Shown: in pieces, positions 48,409-60,576 of the stretch | Position numbering within the stretch: the stretch's first letter is position 1 | Layout: the number at the start of each line of letters is the position of its first letter | Assembly (NCBI RefSeq): GCF_019112545.1 | Contig: NW_025064889.1 | Coordinates: forward strand, 1-64,000 | Length of the DNA: 64,000 nucleotides | From: Guyanagaster necrorhizus | Taxonomy: Eukaryota > Basidiomycota > Agaricomycetes > Agaricales > Physalacriaceae | Reading direction: 5' to 3' | Notes under the pieces: model-generated | What the model was told of the DNA's origin: nothing | Seen by the model: the letters and a program-made list of their open reading frames with translations, nothing else | Database searches by the model: none | Made by a program: the position numbers and the translations under genes

Positions 48409-50794
48409 CAGTTGACTATCTTATAATGCATGATGTCAAAATGCATAATTCTGACTTTGCATACAGATTGGGCTGGAACACAGTCAGAGAGAAGGAAAAT
48501 AGGCTTGAAATACATATCACATAATGCATATGGTTCTAGTTAGAAATATGCATTGTCAGATCCAAAATTGTAGTAAGCTGATATGATATTGTGCATATAT
48601 TAAAACAATAAAAAACATAATTTGTTTGTATAGACTATGATAAACATAAAAAAAATTATTGTAAAGTGGCACAGGCTATATCTCTATAAACATGCCTCCT
48701 GAACCAACATGAAAATCATGTACTAAACCTGGAAATCCATATGAGCACATAAAACAGAAGGAGAAAGTCCCAATATACATATCATCAGCTCAGCCTCCAA
48801 AGCAGATCTCTCACCCATATCTCACAACAGGAGACTGGCTCATAGTATTTAAACATGTTGATAATCATCCTTCTCATCAACATGCTGATATTGTGGCACA
48901 TTTTGCAAACCAAAAGGAAGGTGCACTGCTCTTTACTCAATCAACTCTTTCATAGAAACTGGTATCTCATACAAAAATTGAATACTCTGCAAATAAGAAC
49001 CCTAATACACTATCATTCAAAAAGTCCTGCATTGTCACTCAATCTGATATGGAGCATGCTGTTGCATCCTGGTATCAGAACATGCAGCTCTGAGATAAGA
49101 CTGTAACTGATGTAATGCTGATAGAGAAGCAAAATCAGATTGAAAATCTGATGGACATTTCAGAGGATCAGTGTTTGAAAGAAGAGGGATAGTTGAGGTC
49201 ATTCTGCAAGGTGTGAAAGATTCAGGAGGTTTGGTGGCATGGAGAAGCAGGCTCAGTGGATATAGTGGCAGTGAAAAAAGAATGTGTGTGCCTTTACAGC
49301 ATTATAGTGAAATATGCAATGCAAGACAGATGTAATATTGATAAATCTGGTCTTATCATCTTTGCTATTCCAGATCATACCTTGGCATCTGATTCTATGA
49401 ATGGACAGAAACAGGATAAGTTCTACATCACTATGTGTTTTGCTGTGAATACAGATGAGAGTGAGCAGATGCCAGTTGTTTTCATTAGAAAGCCAAAGCA
49501 ATCATGGTGTTTCAAGAAAAAGAGTCCAATAGCAATGGGATTCTATTATCAGAATAACAAGAAGACCTGGATGATGAGCAAAATATTTACAGAGTAATGA
49601 AGATGTTTGATTTAAAAATAAAGAGAGAGATGCAGCAGATTCTGCTGACCTTGGACAACTTTTGAGAGCATTCCATTGCTTATACACTCCATAACATAAA
49701 GCTGGAGTTCTTTGAGCCCAACATGACTCTATATGTTCAGCTGCTAGATGCTGGTATTATTTGCTGCTTCAAGGCACATTATCAGAATGTCATATGTATC
49801 TGTGCACTTGATCTCAATGATCTTGAAGAGTCTGAGATCTTTAAGCTTGATCTCCTTGAAGCTATAACTATTGCTTATAATGCTTGGGCAAATATCAGCA
49901 GTAAAATAATAGCAAACTGCTAGAAACACACTGGTATAATGCCTGACAATGCATCCAAGTCACAGTCCACCACACCATCTAATGATTTTCAAAACACCTC
50001 ACTTCTCAAGTCTGTATAAAACCTTGTTTGTGACTTTGCCTTAACAGACAAATACATGCTTCTAGGGATCAAACAGACATTGCAGGATCTGCTTGAAAAC
50101 CAATATGCTGATGCTAACTGGTGTTCTGCTCTTATGGCTATTATGAATGCAGAGAACAATGTTAACAAAGCACTAGAGGCAGTCAATCAGTTGGCTCTTT
50201 CATCACAGTCAAAAATAAACACACCTCCCACCCAAATTACCCCCATTCAACAGCTCCAGACAGCAGAGATAATATTGAAAGACCACCTTGTTGAATTGAA
50301 ACAACAAAATTGCATGTTTGGTCTCATTCCAACTATTGAAGAGATAGTTAACCCTATTGCAGAAGAGTATACTGAAGATCTTAAGGTGATGCCAACAGAT
50401 GAGAAGATTGTTGCTGCTATCAAGCATGATATTGCAGTAGAAAATGGAGAAATAACTGTCATTGATGATGATAAGAAGAAAGAGGAGAGTGAGAAAAAAC
50501 AGACCTTGATAACTACAAGAGAAGAATTTGAGCTTATTTGAAAGCTGGAGGTATTTTGTGTTTCACAAGATGACCAGAGTGGATTAGTACCACAGCTGAG
50601 AAAGCTGAGAGGAGCATTATTCAAGAAGATGCATGGAAAGCTGATCTAAAAGCCACTGACAGCATTTTGAGGCAATGACAATATAATCATATAAGTCACA
50701 TATCATATCACATGCTATTTTAGTTCTGCATAAATCTATAAATGCATATGGTTTTGGTGTCTCCTGACTGTATGCATGGTGAGATAGTCAACTG
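48409..50794 (+). mobile_element. Full-length, inactive pogo/Tigger-type DNA transposon
   Basis: A 2386-bp element with inverted ends CAGTTGACTATCT (48409-48421; reverse complement at 50782-50794) flanked on both sides by TA (48407-48408, 50795-50796), the target duplication of Tc1/mariner/pogo elements. ATGCAT-containing subterminal repeats occur near both ends (for example ATGCATATGG near 48,525 and 50,732). It encodes one transposase on the plus strand. Confidence 0.9.
48692..50649 (+). pseudogene. Pogo/Tigger-like DDE transposase relic
   Basis: ATG at 48692 (MPPEPT). An N-terminal helix-turn-helix region lies at ~48,800-49,110. The DDE_1-type catalytic core has its first Asp in CNIDKSGL near 49,338, the second in LLTLDNF near 49,651, and the third in QLLDAGII near 49,747. 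Between them are DHTLASDS, GQKQDKF and CFKKKSP, hallmarks of fungal pogo-family transposases. The frame shifts near 49,600-49,700, and several stops are present (the one after LDNF is probably CGA or similar). The C-terminus is acidic. The enzyme would bind the element ends and cut and paste the DNA at TA. Confidence 0.88.
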
Positions 50795-50796
50795 TA

Positions 50797-53006
50797 TTTC
50801 AACAAGCTCTGCTTCTTTGATAATGCAATGCCAGCTGTGTACCTTCTTGTTGAGCTTGGTTTAATGGAGTTCATGCTGTATATTCTTGTAGAATCCATTC
50901 CACAGCTTAATCACACATTTCCACTTGTTAGTAACTCCCACTAGGCTATACAAGATCTCTAACTCATATACATACTCAGATACAGTGCATTCATTTTGAT
51001 AGCATTTTTTGATTTTATCTTGCTACTGACTATGACAATTCAAAGAGAAACATGAGTTGAAAACAGCATGTAGGAATTCTAACAAGGTTCAGTTTGTATA
51101 GTTTTTGGATACCTTCTGGATGAAGAAGGATAATGCTTTTCTCTTTAGATATTGCAATGCAAGAAATACTTGTTTATCTGCTGGAACCCATCTCTCTTTA
51201 CAGAATTGAGTTAATTTCATCATAAATAAGTGGAATTTCTCTCCATTGGCAGTGCCATCATATGGCATGAGGAGTATTGGTCATATCAGTCATTTCAGAT
51301 AGTGCTTACATCCCTTACAGCCATGCCTATGATGTCTGTGTTTTTGCTTATGCCAGCTATATTCTGATCCCTCATCTAAGCTAGAAAGTTCCTCCAATGG
51401 ATCACTATTCAAGCCAAGGGATTTTGAATCTGAGCTTCAAGACTTATCATCTAATGGTGAGGACCCTGAGTAGTCACTGTCAGAATCAGACTTTGACTCA
51501 TCAGTTGAAGGAGACTCCAAAGAATCAGAACTAGACATGCTCACTCAGTGCTTGGTATTGTGCTTTTCTGTCTTCTTCTTATTGAGTCTCTTTTTGAATT
51601 CAGATGAGTTTTTCTTCTTTTTGTCCTTCTTGTTCTTCTTGTTCTTCTTGCCTCCTGAATTCAAAATATCTGCTAAAAAGCTGTCAGAAGGTAATTGATC
51701 AACTAGATGTGCTGAACCAAATCTGCTCTCATGCTTGCTGATGGATGATCACAAAGACTGGCCATGGAGAATACTTCTGATATGTCTGTCAGTGGTTGTA
51801 GCCTGTGGTTCAATCTCATGGACTTTAGAGCCCTTATCTTAGATTTTGACTTGAGGACTTCTTGGTCTTCTTAGTCATCATGAAGAGCTCATGATCATTC
51901 TTGGGTTCATCTGAGGTTTCTTTGACATCAAGGATCTCAAAGTGGTTGCAATTCTTCTTTTTATGTTTGAATTGGCCATTGAATACATGTTTCTTATGGG
52001 ATTTCTGCTTGACTGGTTAGAATTCATCCAGGTCAGTTTTCAATCAGTCATTTGCATTGTTGTTAATAGCTTGAATCTGGTTCCAGGTTTTCAGTGTCTT
52101 CTGTTGAGCTTCATAATCCAATTCTGCATCCCAATTTCTTGATGATGATCAGCAAACTTTTCTTTTGCAACTGTGGCACTCAGACTGGCTTGAGACTCAT
52201 GGTTTCTGAGTAGTTCCTGGCTTTTGTCCTTATGCTGCTCCTGTGTTTCTGCAGGATCTCACTTGTTCACATGTCAGGTTTTGTTCCACCTCTTGGATAA
52301 TCTGTATCTGTTTTTGGGTAAGCCTCTTCTTAGTTGGTAGTTTAGAAAATTGAACACTACAGATAGCCAGATCATCTGAGCTCTGAGTGCAGTGCAGCCC
52401 CCTAATTCATGAGGCCACAGGAGTTTCCTTATCATCTGACAGTTGCATGGACTTAACAAGTGTACCAGAATATTCAGAAGTGTCAGAATCATTATTAAAT
52501 TCACTAATTACATCCTGATAGGATGATTTATCTCCTGAGATTCTGACACCCTCTGGCTCTTCTGAGGAGCCAGAAAATTTTTTATCCTCATCCATCACAC
52601 AGGAGGAGTTGGAATGCCCCAGCTCTGTGTCTCCAGTAGCTGGCTTACAGCTTGCAGCTAGTAGAACACTTTCCAGAGCACTTGCAGTGCTGTTTTGGAC
52701 TACTGATGGATCAGTCTTTGGTTCAGATGAATAGACTCACCTGGTACTCCTGAAAGAGGACTGTAACTTTGCTGACTCTGAAAGTTGTAATGAGACATCC
52801 TTCACTGAGGCAAAGTGACTTTTGGGGTTGTTGGTTGGTGCTTCATCAGGATTTGGATTGTCCTTGGTTGACCAGACTTCAGGGTTCCAGAAGATGATGA
52901 AGAGTCTAGGATTAAGAGGATAAGCACAGCTAAGAGAGTAAGAAGTAAAGCAAGATACAGTCAATGTACTATCAAAAATATGTGAGAGTGGCACCAAGGT
53001 CACCAC
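50797..53006 (-). pseudogene. Gag relic of a third gypsy element (H)
   Basis: A minus-strand frame readable from ~53,006. Its N-terminal half (52,990-51,600) is acidic and Ser-rich (SGSSEEPEGVRISGDK) and continuous through C-to-T stops such as the TGA at 52,741. A Lys/His-rich region follows, then at ~51,230-50,800 a Gag core (KFHLFMMKLTQFC, KALSFFIQKVSKNYTN, CTVSEYVYELEIL). The pogo element cuts it off at 50796. No protease or RT follows on the other side, so H was already truncated. A possible 5' LTR edge may lie just right of 53,006, but I cannot define it. Confidence 0.68.
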
Positions 53007-53030
53007 TCACATGAGGAACTCAGCACGATC

Positions 53031-54169
53031 ATAGACAGGTTTTATAGACTGTTGATTGGGAAAGTCCGACCCGGTACAAAGGAACTAGCTACATTATATA
53101 TGGGTTCGGTGGTAAATCAAATACTAAGTAAGCTCATAGGCAAATAGGCAAATAAGGGTAAGCAAAAAGGTCTCGAGGCATCGACTCGTTACACATATAT
53201 CCCTCTGTACCGTCACGTTGTCCTGTGGCGCTGCATCGCTACGGTTCTTCATAAATATTGACGATCTTTGTAATATATCTCATCTTAGCATGGTTCACCT
53301 TTCTCCCGCAAAATCGGAAGGCCCAATCATCGGTATCGGTAGGGCCGTCGTCGTGTCCTCGTCTTTCCTGCTGACCAGAAATGTCCTTATTTGGGATTTC
53401 ATGCGTTCAAATGGCTCGTAATTTATCTGTCTGTTTATCCATATTCTTGTAAATCTCGCAGGGCGTTCACCTCTGTGCCCGTTCGCTCGACGTGAAATCG
53501 TTCTAGGATCCAGGGAAACCCCCAGCTACGTGCCGGCTACCTTTTTGCTCCATCCAGCTCGCTCCGAGATCGACACAGACAAGATTCAGGCAGCCATGGT
53601 CAATTTTCAGAGGGTGCATCTTAAGGAACAGCATTCTGTGCAAGATCTGATAGTATTTTACATATACAACAACTTTCTTCGTGCATGATAATTCACGGTG
53701 ATTGATGCTAAAACACATCTGATTTACGTTGCTACTGCGTCGATCAGAGGGTCCCAAACTGTGGAAAGCTGTTAGCCCTGTCGGTGTTATAGCTCTTGCA
53801 TCCGTGTCGTAGTACTAGTATCGGCTTGCAGAGGAGTCAAGACTGAAGACTGAACAATTAGCCATGGTCAAACTTGAAGTTCATAGTTTTCCGCATAAAA
53901 GACAACGTCGAAAATCATTTAAGGTTGATATATCATGCCTGCGTAAATCTGACCGCTAAATTGTTCGTGCTACCAGTCGCCGACGACGATTCAAGCATTC
54001 GATAAGGCCAAGATTGGATCGCAAATGCTGTGATCTGCTATAGTAGTTTTCCTACTAGCGGCATGCAAGTTTTTTGCTATCTGCAACTCATGGAGGAAGC
54101 ATCGCAATTCCCGTCCTACTATGCATACTATCCGGAAATTACCGACCCACAGGAACGAGAGATCCGATA
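53031..54169. other. Host-like DNA without a recognised gene
   Basis: CpG content becomes normal at about 53,030. There are no convincing ORFs with ATG starts and no matches within the window. Tandem GCAAATAG-type units occur near 53,140-53,156. Confidence 0.4.
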
Positions 54170-55190
54170 GTCATCCCATTTCCACAAGGCAACTAGCCAG
54201 TCGGGTGGTGAGAGGCCTGGACGTAATCTGAATGTGCGCTGGAGCGAGGGAATGCTGATAGTCAGCTGATCCAGAGGAACAGAAGCTGGATTTGTGGTAT
54301 CGAGCTGCTTCCGCGGATCCGTATCGGCTTTTTCGATATTCAGACGTAACTCGGGACCAGAGGGAATGCAAGGCGGCAGAAGAGAAGCTCTTGTAAGGAG
54401 GGAAACGGCTCTAGTAGGAGGTACCTTGCTAGCTCAGCTGGCAATTCGAGCACTTCGAACGTCTCTCGAAAAGCATCGAGCAAAATACCAAGGTTATGAA
54501 CCTCTACATCGAGCTGCTCTAGTCTCCTCCTACCGTATTCAGGACGGAACCGAGAGTCATCTGAGAAAGGGGAACAATAGACGAATTGACGAATGCCAGT
54601 GTGGTGCAAGCTAATGGAAAGGAATTTTTCCGAACCGGAGATCCAGGGAGCATGGTCGAACTCCAAAAATTCTAACGAGGGAGAAAGCAGTATGGCTTCG
54701 ACAAATCCATGCCATATACCTCGTCGGAAGACACCGTACATATCAGCGACCTCAAGGCAGAAGGTTTTCAAGCGCGTCGAAGGAAGGGCAGCAGCCACCT
54801 GGGAGGTGGGCTTAATCCAGTCCTGCTCAATAAATAAAAGCTCGTCGGAATATGGCCAAAAGGCTCGCAACAATGCGATAGTTTATCTGACTGTTTTGAA
54901 GTGCAGGGAGCGCACGCCACGTCAGGACACGATGTTGCTACACACAGGATGTATTTCCAACGTGAAGATGGTGGAAACTTGGGTGCATTGCGAAAAGGAT
55001 CCCAGAATATAATCAGTTTCGGTAGACGACACGAAGGCATAAATCGCGAAAACGAGCGGATGCGCGAGCCAGTGCCAAACGATCTCTGAAGATCCTGAGT
55101 GACGAGGAAGTTGGGGAGTAAGGGCGCAGATATTGAAGTATGTTTCCCAATGTATCGTCGTCAATAACATCGAGACTGATCATTGCTCAA
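54170..55190 (-). pseudogene. Degraded F-box-like gene
   Basis: On the minus strand an ATG near 55,183 starts an F-box-like segment (VIDDDTLGNILQYLRPYS; LALARASARFRDLCLRVVYR). After a frame change comes FTLEIHPVCSN, then two stops (TGA near 54,945, TAA near 54,890). A long open part follows at 54873-54340 (LLRAFWPYSDELLFIEQDW, SPSLEFLEFDHAPW, FPSLQELLF) typical of the leucine-rich region of basidiomycete F-box proteins. A further frame to ~54,171 may be its end. F-box proteins recruit substrates to SCF ubiquitin ligases. I could not join the pieces with GT-AG introns, so I call it broken; an unresolved exon structure is possible. CpG is normal here. Confidence 0.55.
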
Positions 55191-56427
55191 GTCACAGCAG
55201 GCGCTAGTAGCAACAGACTGAGGTAAACGACAGCGTAGCCTGGCAAGCTGCTTTATAGATACTCGCAGAGATCGTTTCAGATCACGTGAATCGAAAGCTT
55301 GATTTGGGAGACATACTAGGACCGCTTCGGAAAAAAAAATACTTACTCTGAGCTCAGATCGATAAAGAAGGGATTCATCGGCCCGATAAATCCTGTCTGC
55401 TCGTACCTCAGTCCTTGAACCAGTCCTTTGTGCATCAAGTTGACCCCAAACTCTTTCGAAAGCATTCCACAGGTGAAAACCCATCCTCCTCCGTATCATA
55501 GGTGACGCAAAAGCCCCCCCAGAGAATTACTTTGTTGACATCTCGACGTTACCACCTGGCGCTGCGATACCGTTAATCGATGGCATCGAAATGCCCGATC
55601 TCTTCCCTAAGGGATGTCATAAGTCTTCATATGCGTCTTCTAAGTCTGATGGCAACCAGATATCCTAAACCTCCATACCTTTTCCGAATCCAAAGATGAG
55701 TACTTTCAGGCCCGAGAACTTGTCTAAGAGGAAGAGGTCAGTGGGGAAGGGAGAACGTGATGCTTAACGTACCATTTCGGGTGCCTCTGAACGGTATAAT
55801 CGCTTTGGTGAACGACCCGAAGGGAACCCGGTCACCGTTCAGTCGACAAGTTTGCATTCCCATTAAGGAATCTGAAAAAGTACACAGGCCCGGACAGCCA
55901 GTGGCCAGAAATGAAAAAGCCTCCGGAAATGTCACATAGGAATATGTTCGATAAGACAACAACGTCCTAGTATACAACCATCAGACTTGGCAAAGCAGGA
56001 TGAGCCACGCGCATATCCTCTGTTGGTAAACGGTGATCCCATTGGGCACTTTCGAACACAAGACCCTGTGTCAATATGGGGATGTCATTTTTGCTTGATG
56101 AAAAAGATAAAGAAGGTGAGTAAGTAAACTTGAAGTAGTTGGTGTCGGAATATAGATACACATATGTACGTTGTGAATCAATAGAAGAGAACCGATTAGA
56201 CGAACAGGACCAAGATTTGAATGGCAAGAATTTTTATCAGCAACGAGGTATCGACTGTCCATGGTTAGCCACAGATGTTACTTCTATCTAAAACCTCTCA
56301 CCTAATAGAATAGTATTCAAAGTTTTCCTTTTACCATCACGCCCACCCGCCGTTCATAATCGTCTACCAAAACGCGACGTAACGTCTTTCCAGTGGACGA
56401 CTTTGGCAACTAAACACAAAATGAGGA
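55191..56427. other. Host-like DNA without a recognised gene
   Basis: Several short frames (for example minus 55161-55499 and 55738-55977) lack family resemblance. Plus-strand residues LPPGAAIPLIDGIEMPDLF near 55,550-55,605 look protein-like, but no start, splice sites or partner exon were found. Confidence 0.35.
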
Positions 56428-56868
56428 TTATCCTCGCCCATGAGACATGGTCGCTCTCACCTCTCCAACAACTTCGATACCTCCATGTAGCCATTTTGAC
56501 TTTACCAAATGTCTTTCGGTCCACCGTCTGAGGGCGTCAACCACGGCTGGATCCCCCGCTTTCTCGCCAGCTTTGCTTAGCACGAGCCAGGCTCTGAGAA
56601 GCCTTTCGTGTGCGTTCGTACCCACGCTCACCCCGGCAACGACAACTTCCCGGACATACTGTCCTGGGTGCGCGTAGAATATGGTCTCGACCTCTTCAGA
56701 CAGTTTCCGTCGACGGTCAAAACAAGCACGATTTTGATCTGAGGCATGGCTCACCGCTCGATCTGGGTCGAATGTGTTCATTGTTGCAATGGTGCAATGG
56801 TAGAATACGGGGACTAGAGCAGCGCCTTGTCGAAGAACTGTAAGTACTGTTCGTACGAGCCGAAGCAT
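56428..56868 (-). CDS. Hypothetical small protein (146 codons), possibly an exon
   Basis: A minus-strand frame from ATG 56868 to a stop at 56430-56428. An internal ATG at 56781 (MNTFDPDRAV) is an alternative start. The C-terminal half is well-formed and charged (RLLRAWLVLSKAGEKAGDPA, ALRRWTERHLVKSKW). CpG and codon use are host-like. It has no signal peptide or membrane segment and I recognise no family. Minus-strand sequence upstream (to ~57,060) is also open in another frame, so this may be the last exon of a longer gene. Confidence 0.4.
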   Translation of the reverse strand: MLRLVRTVLTVLRQGAALVPVFYHCTIATMNTFDPDRAVSHASDQNRACFDRRRKLSEEVETIFYAHPGQYVREVVVAGVSVGTNAHERLLRAWLVLSKAGEKAGDPAVVDALRRWTERHLVKSKWLHGGIEVVGEVRATMSHGRG

Positions 56869-57062
56869 TTAACGCCACAGCCATATTTCTTCTTTTTTGG
56901 CATCATTGGAGAAAGAGGCAGTGGCTTGAGCACAGTTCGAAATCTTGATCCACAGTCGTATGCAGGTAAACCGGCACCGAGAATGCAACCAGAATGCGAG
57001 AAGAAAGGTGCGGTTATCCGGCCCGGACTCATGTTCGATTTCAGCCGAATTCCTTTCATCCT

Positions 57063-57269
57063 TGTTGGAAATCCTCGGGGTAGACTCCTGGCTGGTAAGG
57101 CCAGATAGAAGGAACTTCTTATTCTACAGCTCCTACAGAGCTTGTATTTATACTCTCCAGGCTTATATCTAGAATTTACTACAACTTTCTCTTTCTCTCG
57201 AGCTTACTCATCAGCTCTCGGCATGATGCCGGATTGCCCTTTCTAGAACTTTCCGGCAAAATCCCAACA
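57063..57269 (+). repeat. 207-bp solo LTR in host DNA
   Basis: TGTTGG...CCAACA with a perfect target duplication ATCCT (57058-57062, 57270-57274). It is homologous to 35687-35903 but retains CpGs (CTCGGGG, CTCTCGAGC, GCCGG, TTCCGGC) that the nested copy has lost to TpG or CpA. It contains a TATTTATA stretch. Orientation is arbitrary. Confidence 0.82.
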
Positions 57270-57274
57270 ATCCT

Positions 57275-57780
57275 ACATATCATCCAGCCCTTTTTCCAGC
57301 AGGGTTGTGGCATAGCATGTTCCTCGTATCGACAAGACTGGTGCGCTTACTATCTGAACGGATGCGACATCAGTGACTGCGAGAATTCGAACATCATGAT
57401 TGATGGTTCTGTGTCATGCTCTTGAAGCAAATTCATGGCTTGAATAAATACTCCTGCAGGCGGTGCATCAGAGGCGTGGCGTTGGTTCGAATTCCATTGA
57501 TATCTACTCGGCTGGGTCATCAAGTGGACCCGAGATCGTTCAAGGTGAGTCGTGATTCCGCTTTTTTCAACGTTATAAGAGCCACACGATTAACTTTCTC
57601 AATCAGAGACTATCTACTTATTACATCACTCAGCATGGCTGTCCGGTATCGATATGGTTACTAAATCCAATACTGTTTTACTATGGGCTTGGCCAAATTC
57701 GGCATTTCCCTTGTTCTGAGCTTACTTTGTTCGACGCTCCTGCCAGTGAAGGGCGCGCCCGCCGTGCGTTTTTCAGCCGA
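57275..57780. other. Intergenic, upstream of the MYND gene
   Basis: No convincing ORF with an ATG or family match. The last ~100 bases precede the MYND gene start and should hold its promoter; no clear TATA box seen. Confidence 0.4.
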
Positions 57781-59707
57781 ATGAGCCGTCAATACAAACG
57801 TCTCTCTACAATGTACGCACTGAAGGTGAAGGTGAGTGTTCAACCACATAACTGTACCTTTTGCTCAACGCGATTTCGCAGGAGTTGGCTCTCAGAGGCT
57901 CAGGCGACGCTCTTGTTCAGCTGGGAGAATTTGCCCGCGATAATTCCACCATGCTCCCTCACCTCGTCCATGTCGTTCGTGTGTTTCTGAAATACTTGCC
58001 GCCACCAGAGATGATAGACAAGTTATCTCCTAAAGACGTCTTCAAATCATTGGACAGAATTGCATCTTACTTTAACGCGCTTAATGTTGCTCTTCAATCG
58101 CCACAAGCTCTCGACCGTTTCAAATCAGCGGGACTAGTGATCACTTGTCCCCAGATATATCTTTGGGCTGTCGATTTTTTCCACCACTATTTCATCCACA
58201 CCGATATCACCATTTCTGTGTCCCCAGTGTCCTTAATTACGGTTCGAATCGTGGAGTTCCTCGGCACCCTAGCCATCGACCCTGATTACTGTGCAAAGAT
58301 GCGAGATACCAAAGGTTTCACTTTTTCCATGACCGTCTTGTGGATACACAGCATTCATACGGAATATGGTCAAGTTGAGACTATTGTCAGGGTAGCCATG
58401 ATGTACATCCTACAGAAACGCACTCTCGGTAGCAAGGTTTCGAACGCTTTTAATCGGGTTCAGAACGAGGTTTCGAACGCTTTTAATTGGGTTCAGAAAC
58501 CTATTGTAGAAGAACTCTGCGCTCGCATTGTTGCCAGAGAGCGGGAGCCTAACGCGGACTACGACGGGGGCATCATATTCCTATTTGTCAGCGCGATGTA
58601 TTCTCGTCCGTTCACCCGAGCTTTCATCTCATGCCACTCTGTATCGTGGATCTGTCGACGGATTGCGGATATCGCAGCCAAGAAAGAGGAAACCTGCTCT
58701 CCCAATGAACTGACCGGTTACTCCAGACTGCTTAAATACTCGTTAATCTATTTGCTACGAGCGTTTCAGGAGGGTTCTGATCGAATAATCGAAGGGCTGG
58801 ACACTGACTTGATACCGGCACTCTTAAGGGCACAGTCAAAGGTGCACGCCGATGATAAGGAGGCGATTCTTGTTCCGTTGCTGCACTTGATGACATCGTA
58901 CACACTCTATCGTAACGTACTCGCAAAACTGTGCAAGGTCTTATATACGGCCGATTTAAAACCTGGCATTTCTGAGGCAGGACCGATTGGCGATGCTTGG
59001 ACCGCACTAAAGGAGACCACGGAGACACGTTGGGGTATGCTCAAGGATTATATGGCTTCCGGGCGTGAACTGACAAAGTGCTCGTACTACGCTGTGAGCT
59101 CTCTTTTATAATTTCCAATGGCCCATCACTCATAGATCCTATCCAGTGTCCGCACCCGGATAACGGCCCCATGCGGACGCCCAGACGTTGCAAAGGCTGC
59201 TGTTTCGAGTACTATTGCTCGCAAGAGTGCCAGAAACTGGACTGGGGCGATGGTCATAACGATCGTTGTCGAATGATACAAGATGATCTTCAAAGTCAGT
59301 TCTTGCTCTCTATGAATAACTTCCGGTCGATGTTTTAACGATCATTCACAGATGGTTTCCCCATCCCCATGTCGAAGCGCGAACGCCATTTCGCATATGC
59401 CATTATTGAAAAAGACATCCAGGATAACGCTCAACTCATTCAAAAGCTGAAGTCGGAAAAGCCGAGAGGCAGGGGCGGTTTCGTTGTTTTGCTCACTGTC
59501 ACGGATTACACACAAGTTCCAATGAAATTGTATGTCCTCACGGACGAAGAGTTCCACACTACTGAAACTGTACCTGCTGAGTGGGACACTGCTTTGGCGC
59601 TCGCGAAGGAAGCCGGAAAGGATTTAGTTCTTTTGAAAATTCCACTAGGAGCAATGGCGCAACTGTTGCTGAAGACATATCCATTTGATTTCAACACGGA
59701 GGTGTAA
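57781..59707 (+). CDS. MYND-type zinc finger protein, four exons
   Basis: Exons 57781-57831, 57882-59093, 59147-59294 and 59352-59707 give 588 residues. Introns are 50, 53 and 57 bp with GT-AG ends. Start ATG 57781 (MSRQYKRLSTMYALKVK) fits an N-terminus of this family. Residues ~20-410 are helical (armadillo-like). The MYND finger has the full ligand set C417-x4-C422-x13-C436-x2-C439-x5-C445-x3-C449-x8-H458-x3-C462. A unique ~120-residue C-terminal domain follows. MYND fingers bind proline-rich partners; many mushroom members are uncharacterised. Residues in the 58436-58500 region show a tandem 33-base duplication. No internal stops: the gene appears intact. Confidence 0.85.
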
Positions 59708-60576
59708 AGGTGTTAAATTGGTGATGCATTGTAAACACAATCTACTATTTAGCATTCTTGTCCGTTGATAGCTTCTAATGTACCTCTAGTCATGGTAGAC
59801 TTTCGACTGATTTTTCTGAGAGTATATTTTAGATTTGATAGGCCCCATCTCCCGCATTCATCCCTTCGAATTTAAAGAGAGCGAGGAATCAGCTGCCGAA
59901 GATAAAAGCAAGCATGTATCACAAACCGATTGCTCATGTCATGGTGAAATCATAATCAACTACTCGTATTCCATCGACGGTATCCCCAGGCCAATCAGGA
60001 CTTTCACCCAACATCCCCAAGGCGAGCACTCTCTGGTAGAATCGGCTCTGTAGGTCGCCTGTATCCAATGTTATATTTAAGAAACCCGACTCAACGAGTT
60101 CAGATAGTATCTGAATACACTATTGCGCGCACGTCCAGCCATGTTGAAGATGTGTCGATAACAGCGGCGTCTCGCCTCGCTCTGCGTTTGTTCTTCCGTG
60201 AAGGCATGCATGTCAGAGATTGGGAGATCGATGGAGAAAAGACGAACACAGCAGTTGAATTTATCCGTACTAACCAGATTGGGTTCGATGGTATGCGCTA
60301 GCTCCCAGAATGAATCCCGGTTAGGATTGTTGATCTGGTACGACTTTAGCAAACGGGTGAACCTCTTGCCACTAGTTGAAATGAGGGCCTGTCATTCCGA
60401 TATCATAGAGGGCGATGTGGAGATACATCGTAAAGAGATGATTCAGACGTTCCTGACAGTTGACTACATCATTCGTCCCTTCACATGACCTGCACAGGCC
60501 TGTAGCGGCTTGTCTGACATTTGCCTCAGGACAATTAGGGCGATTTGAGTGGACTCGAAGGTACTTGACTGCACAG
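59708..60576. other. Intergenic between the MYND gene and the coiled-coil gene
   Basis: A plus frame at 59835-60053 and a minus frame at 60077-60352 lack ATG-supported starts or known family. Part of this may be 5' exons of the following gene: an ATG at 60485 could splice from 60501 to 60577 in frame, but the donor (GTAGCG) is weak. Confidence 0.35.

Noticed and set aside
52735..52741. GTGAGT resembling a 5' splice site in the H gag
   Set aside because: The same frame continues beyond it after a single TGA, so a C-to-T stop (CGA to TGA) is the simpler explanation.
53007..53110. 5' LTR of element H
   Set aside because: A TATAAAA-like stretch and TGGTG motif exist on the minus strand, but there is no second copy to define an LTR and CpG is normal there.
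54885..54960. Intron (GTGTGT to AACAG) to repair the minus-strand F-box-like gene
   Set aside because: Splice signals look acceptable but the downstream exon would be in the wrong frame, so a degraded gene was preferred.
59094..59135. 42-base second intron in the MYND gene ending at CATAG
   Set aside because: It leaves the wrong frame. Using ATCCAG at 59146 keeps the frame and gives a complete C-x4-C MYND pair.
59835..60053. Possible small gene after the MYND gene
   Set aside because: It begins at TTG with no ATG, and no splice sites link it to a neighbour.
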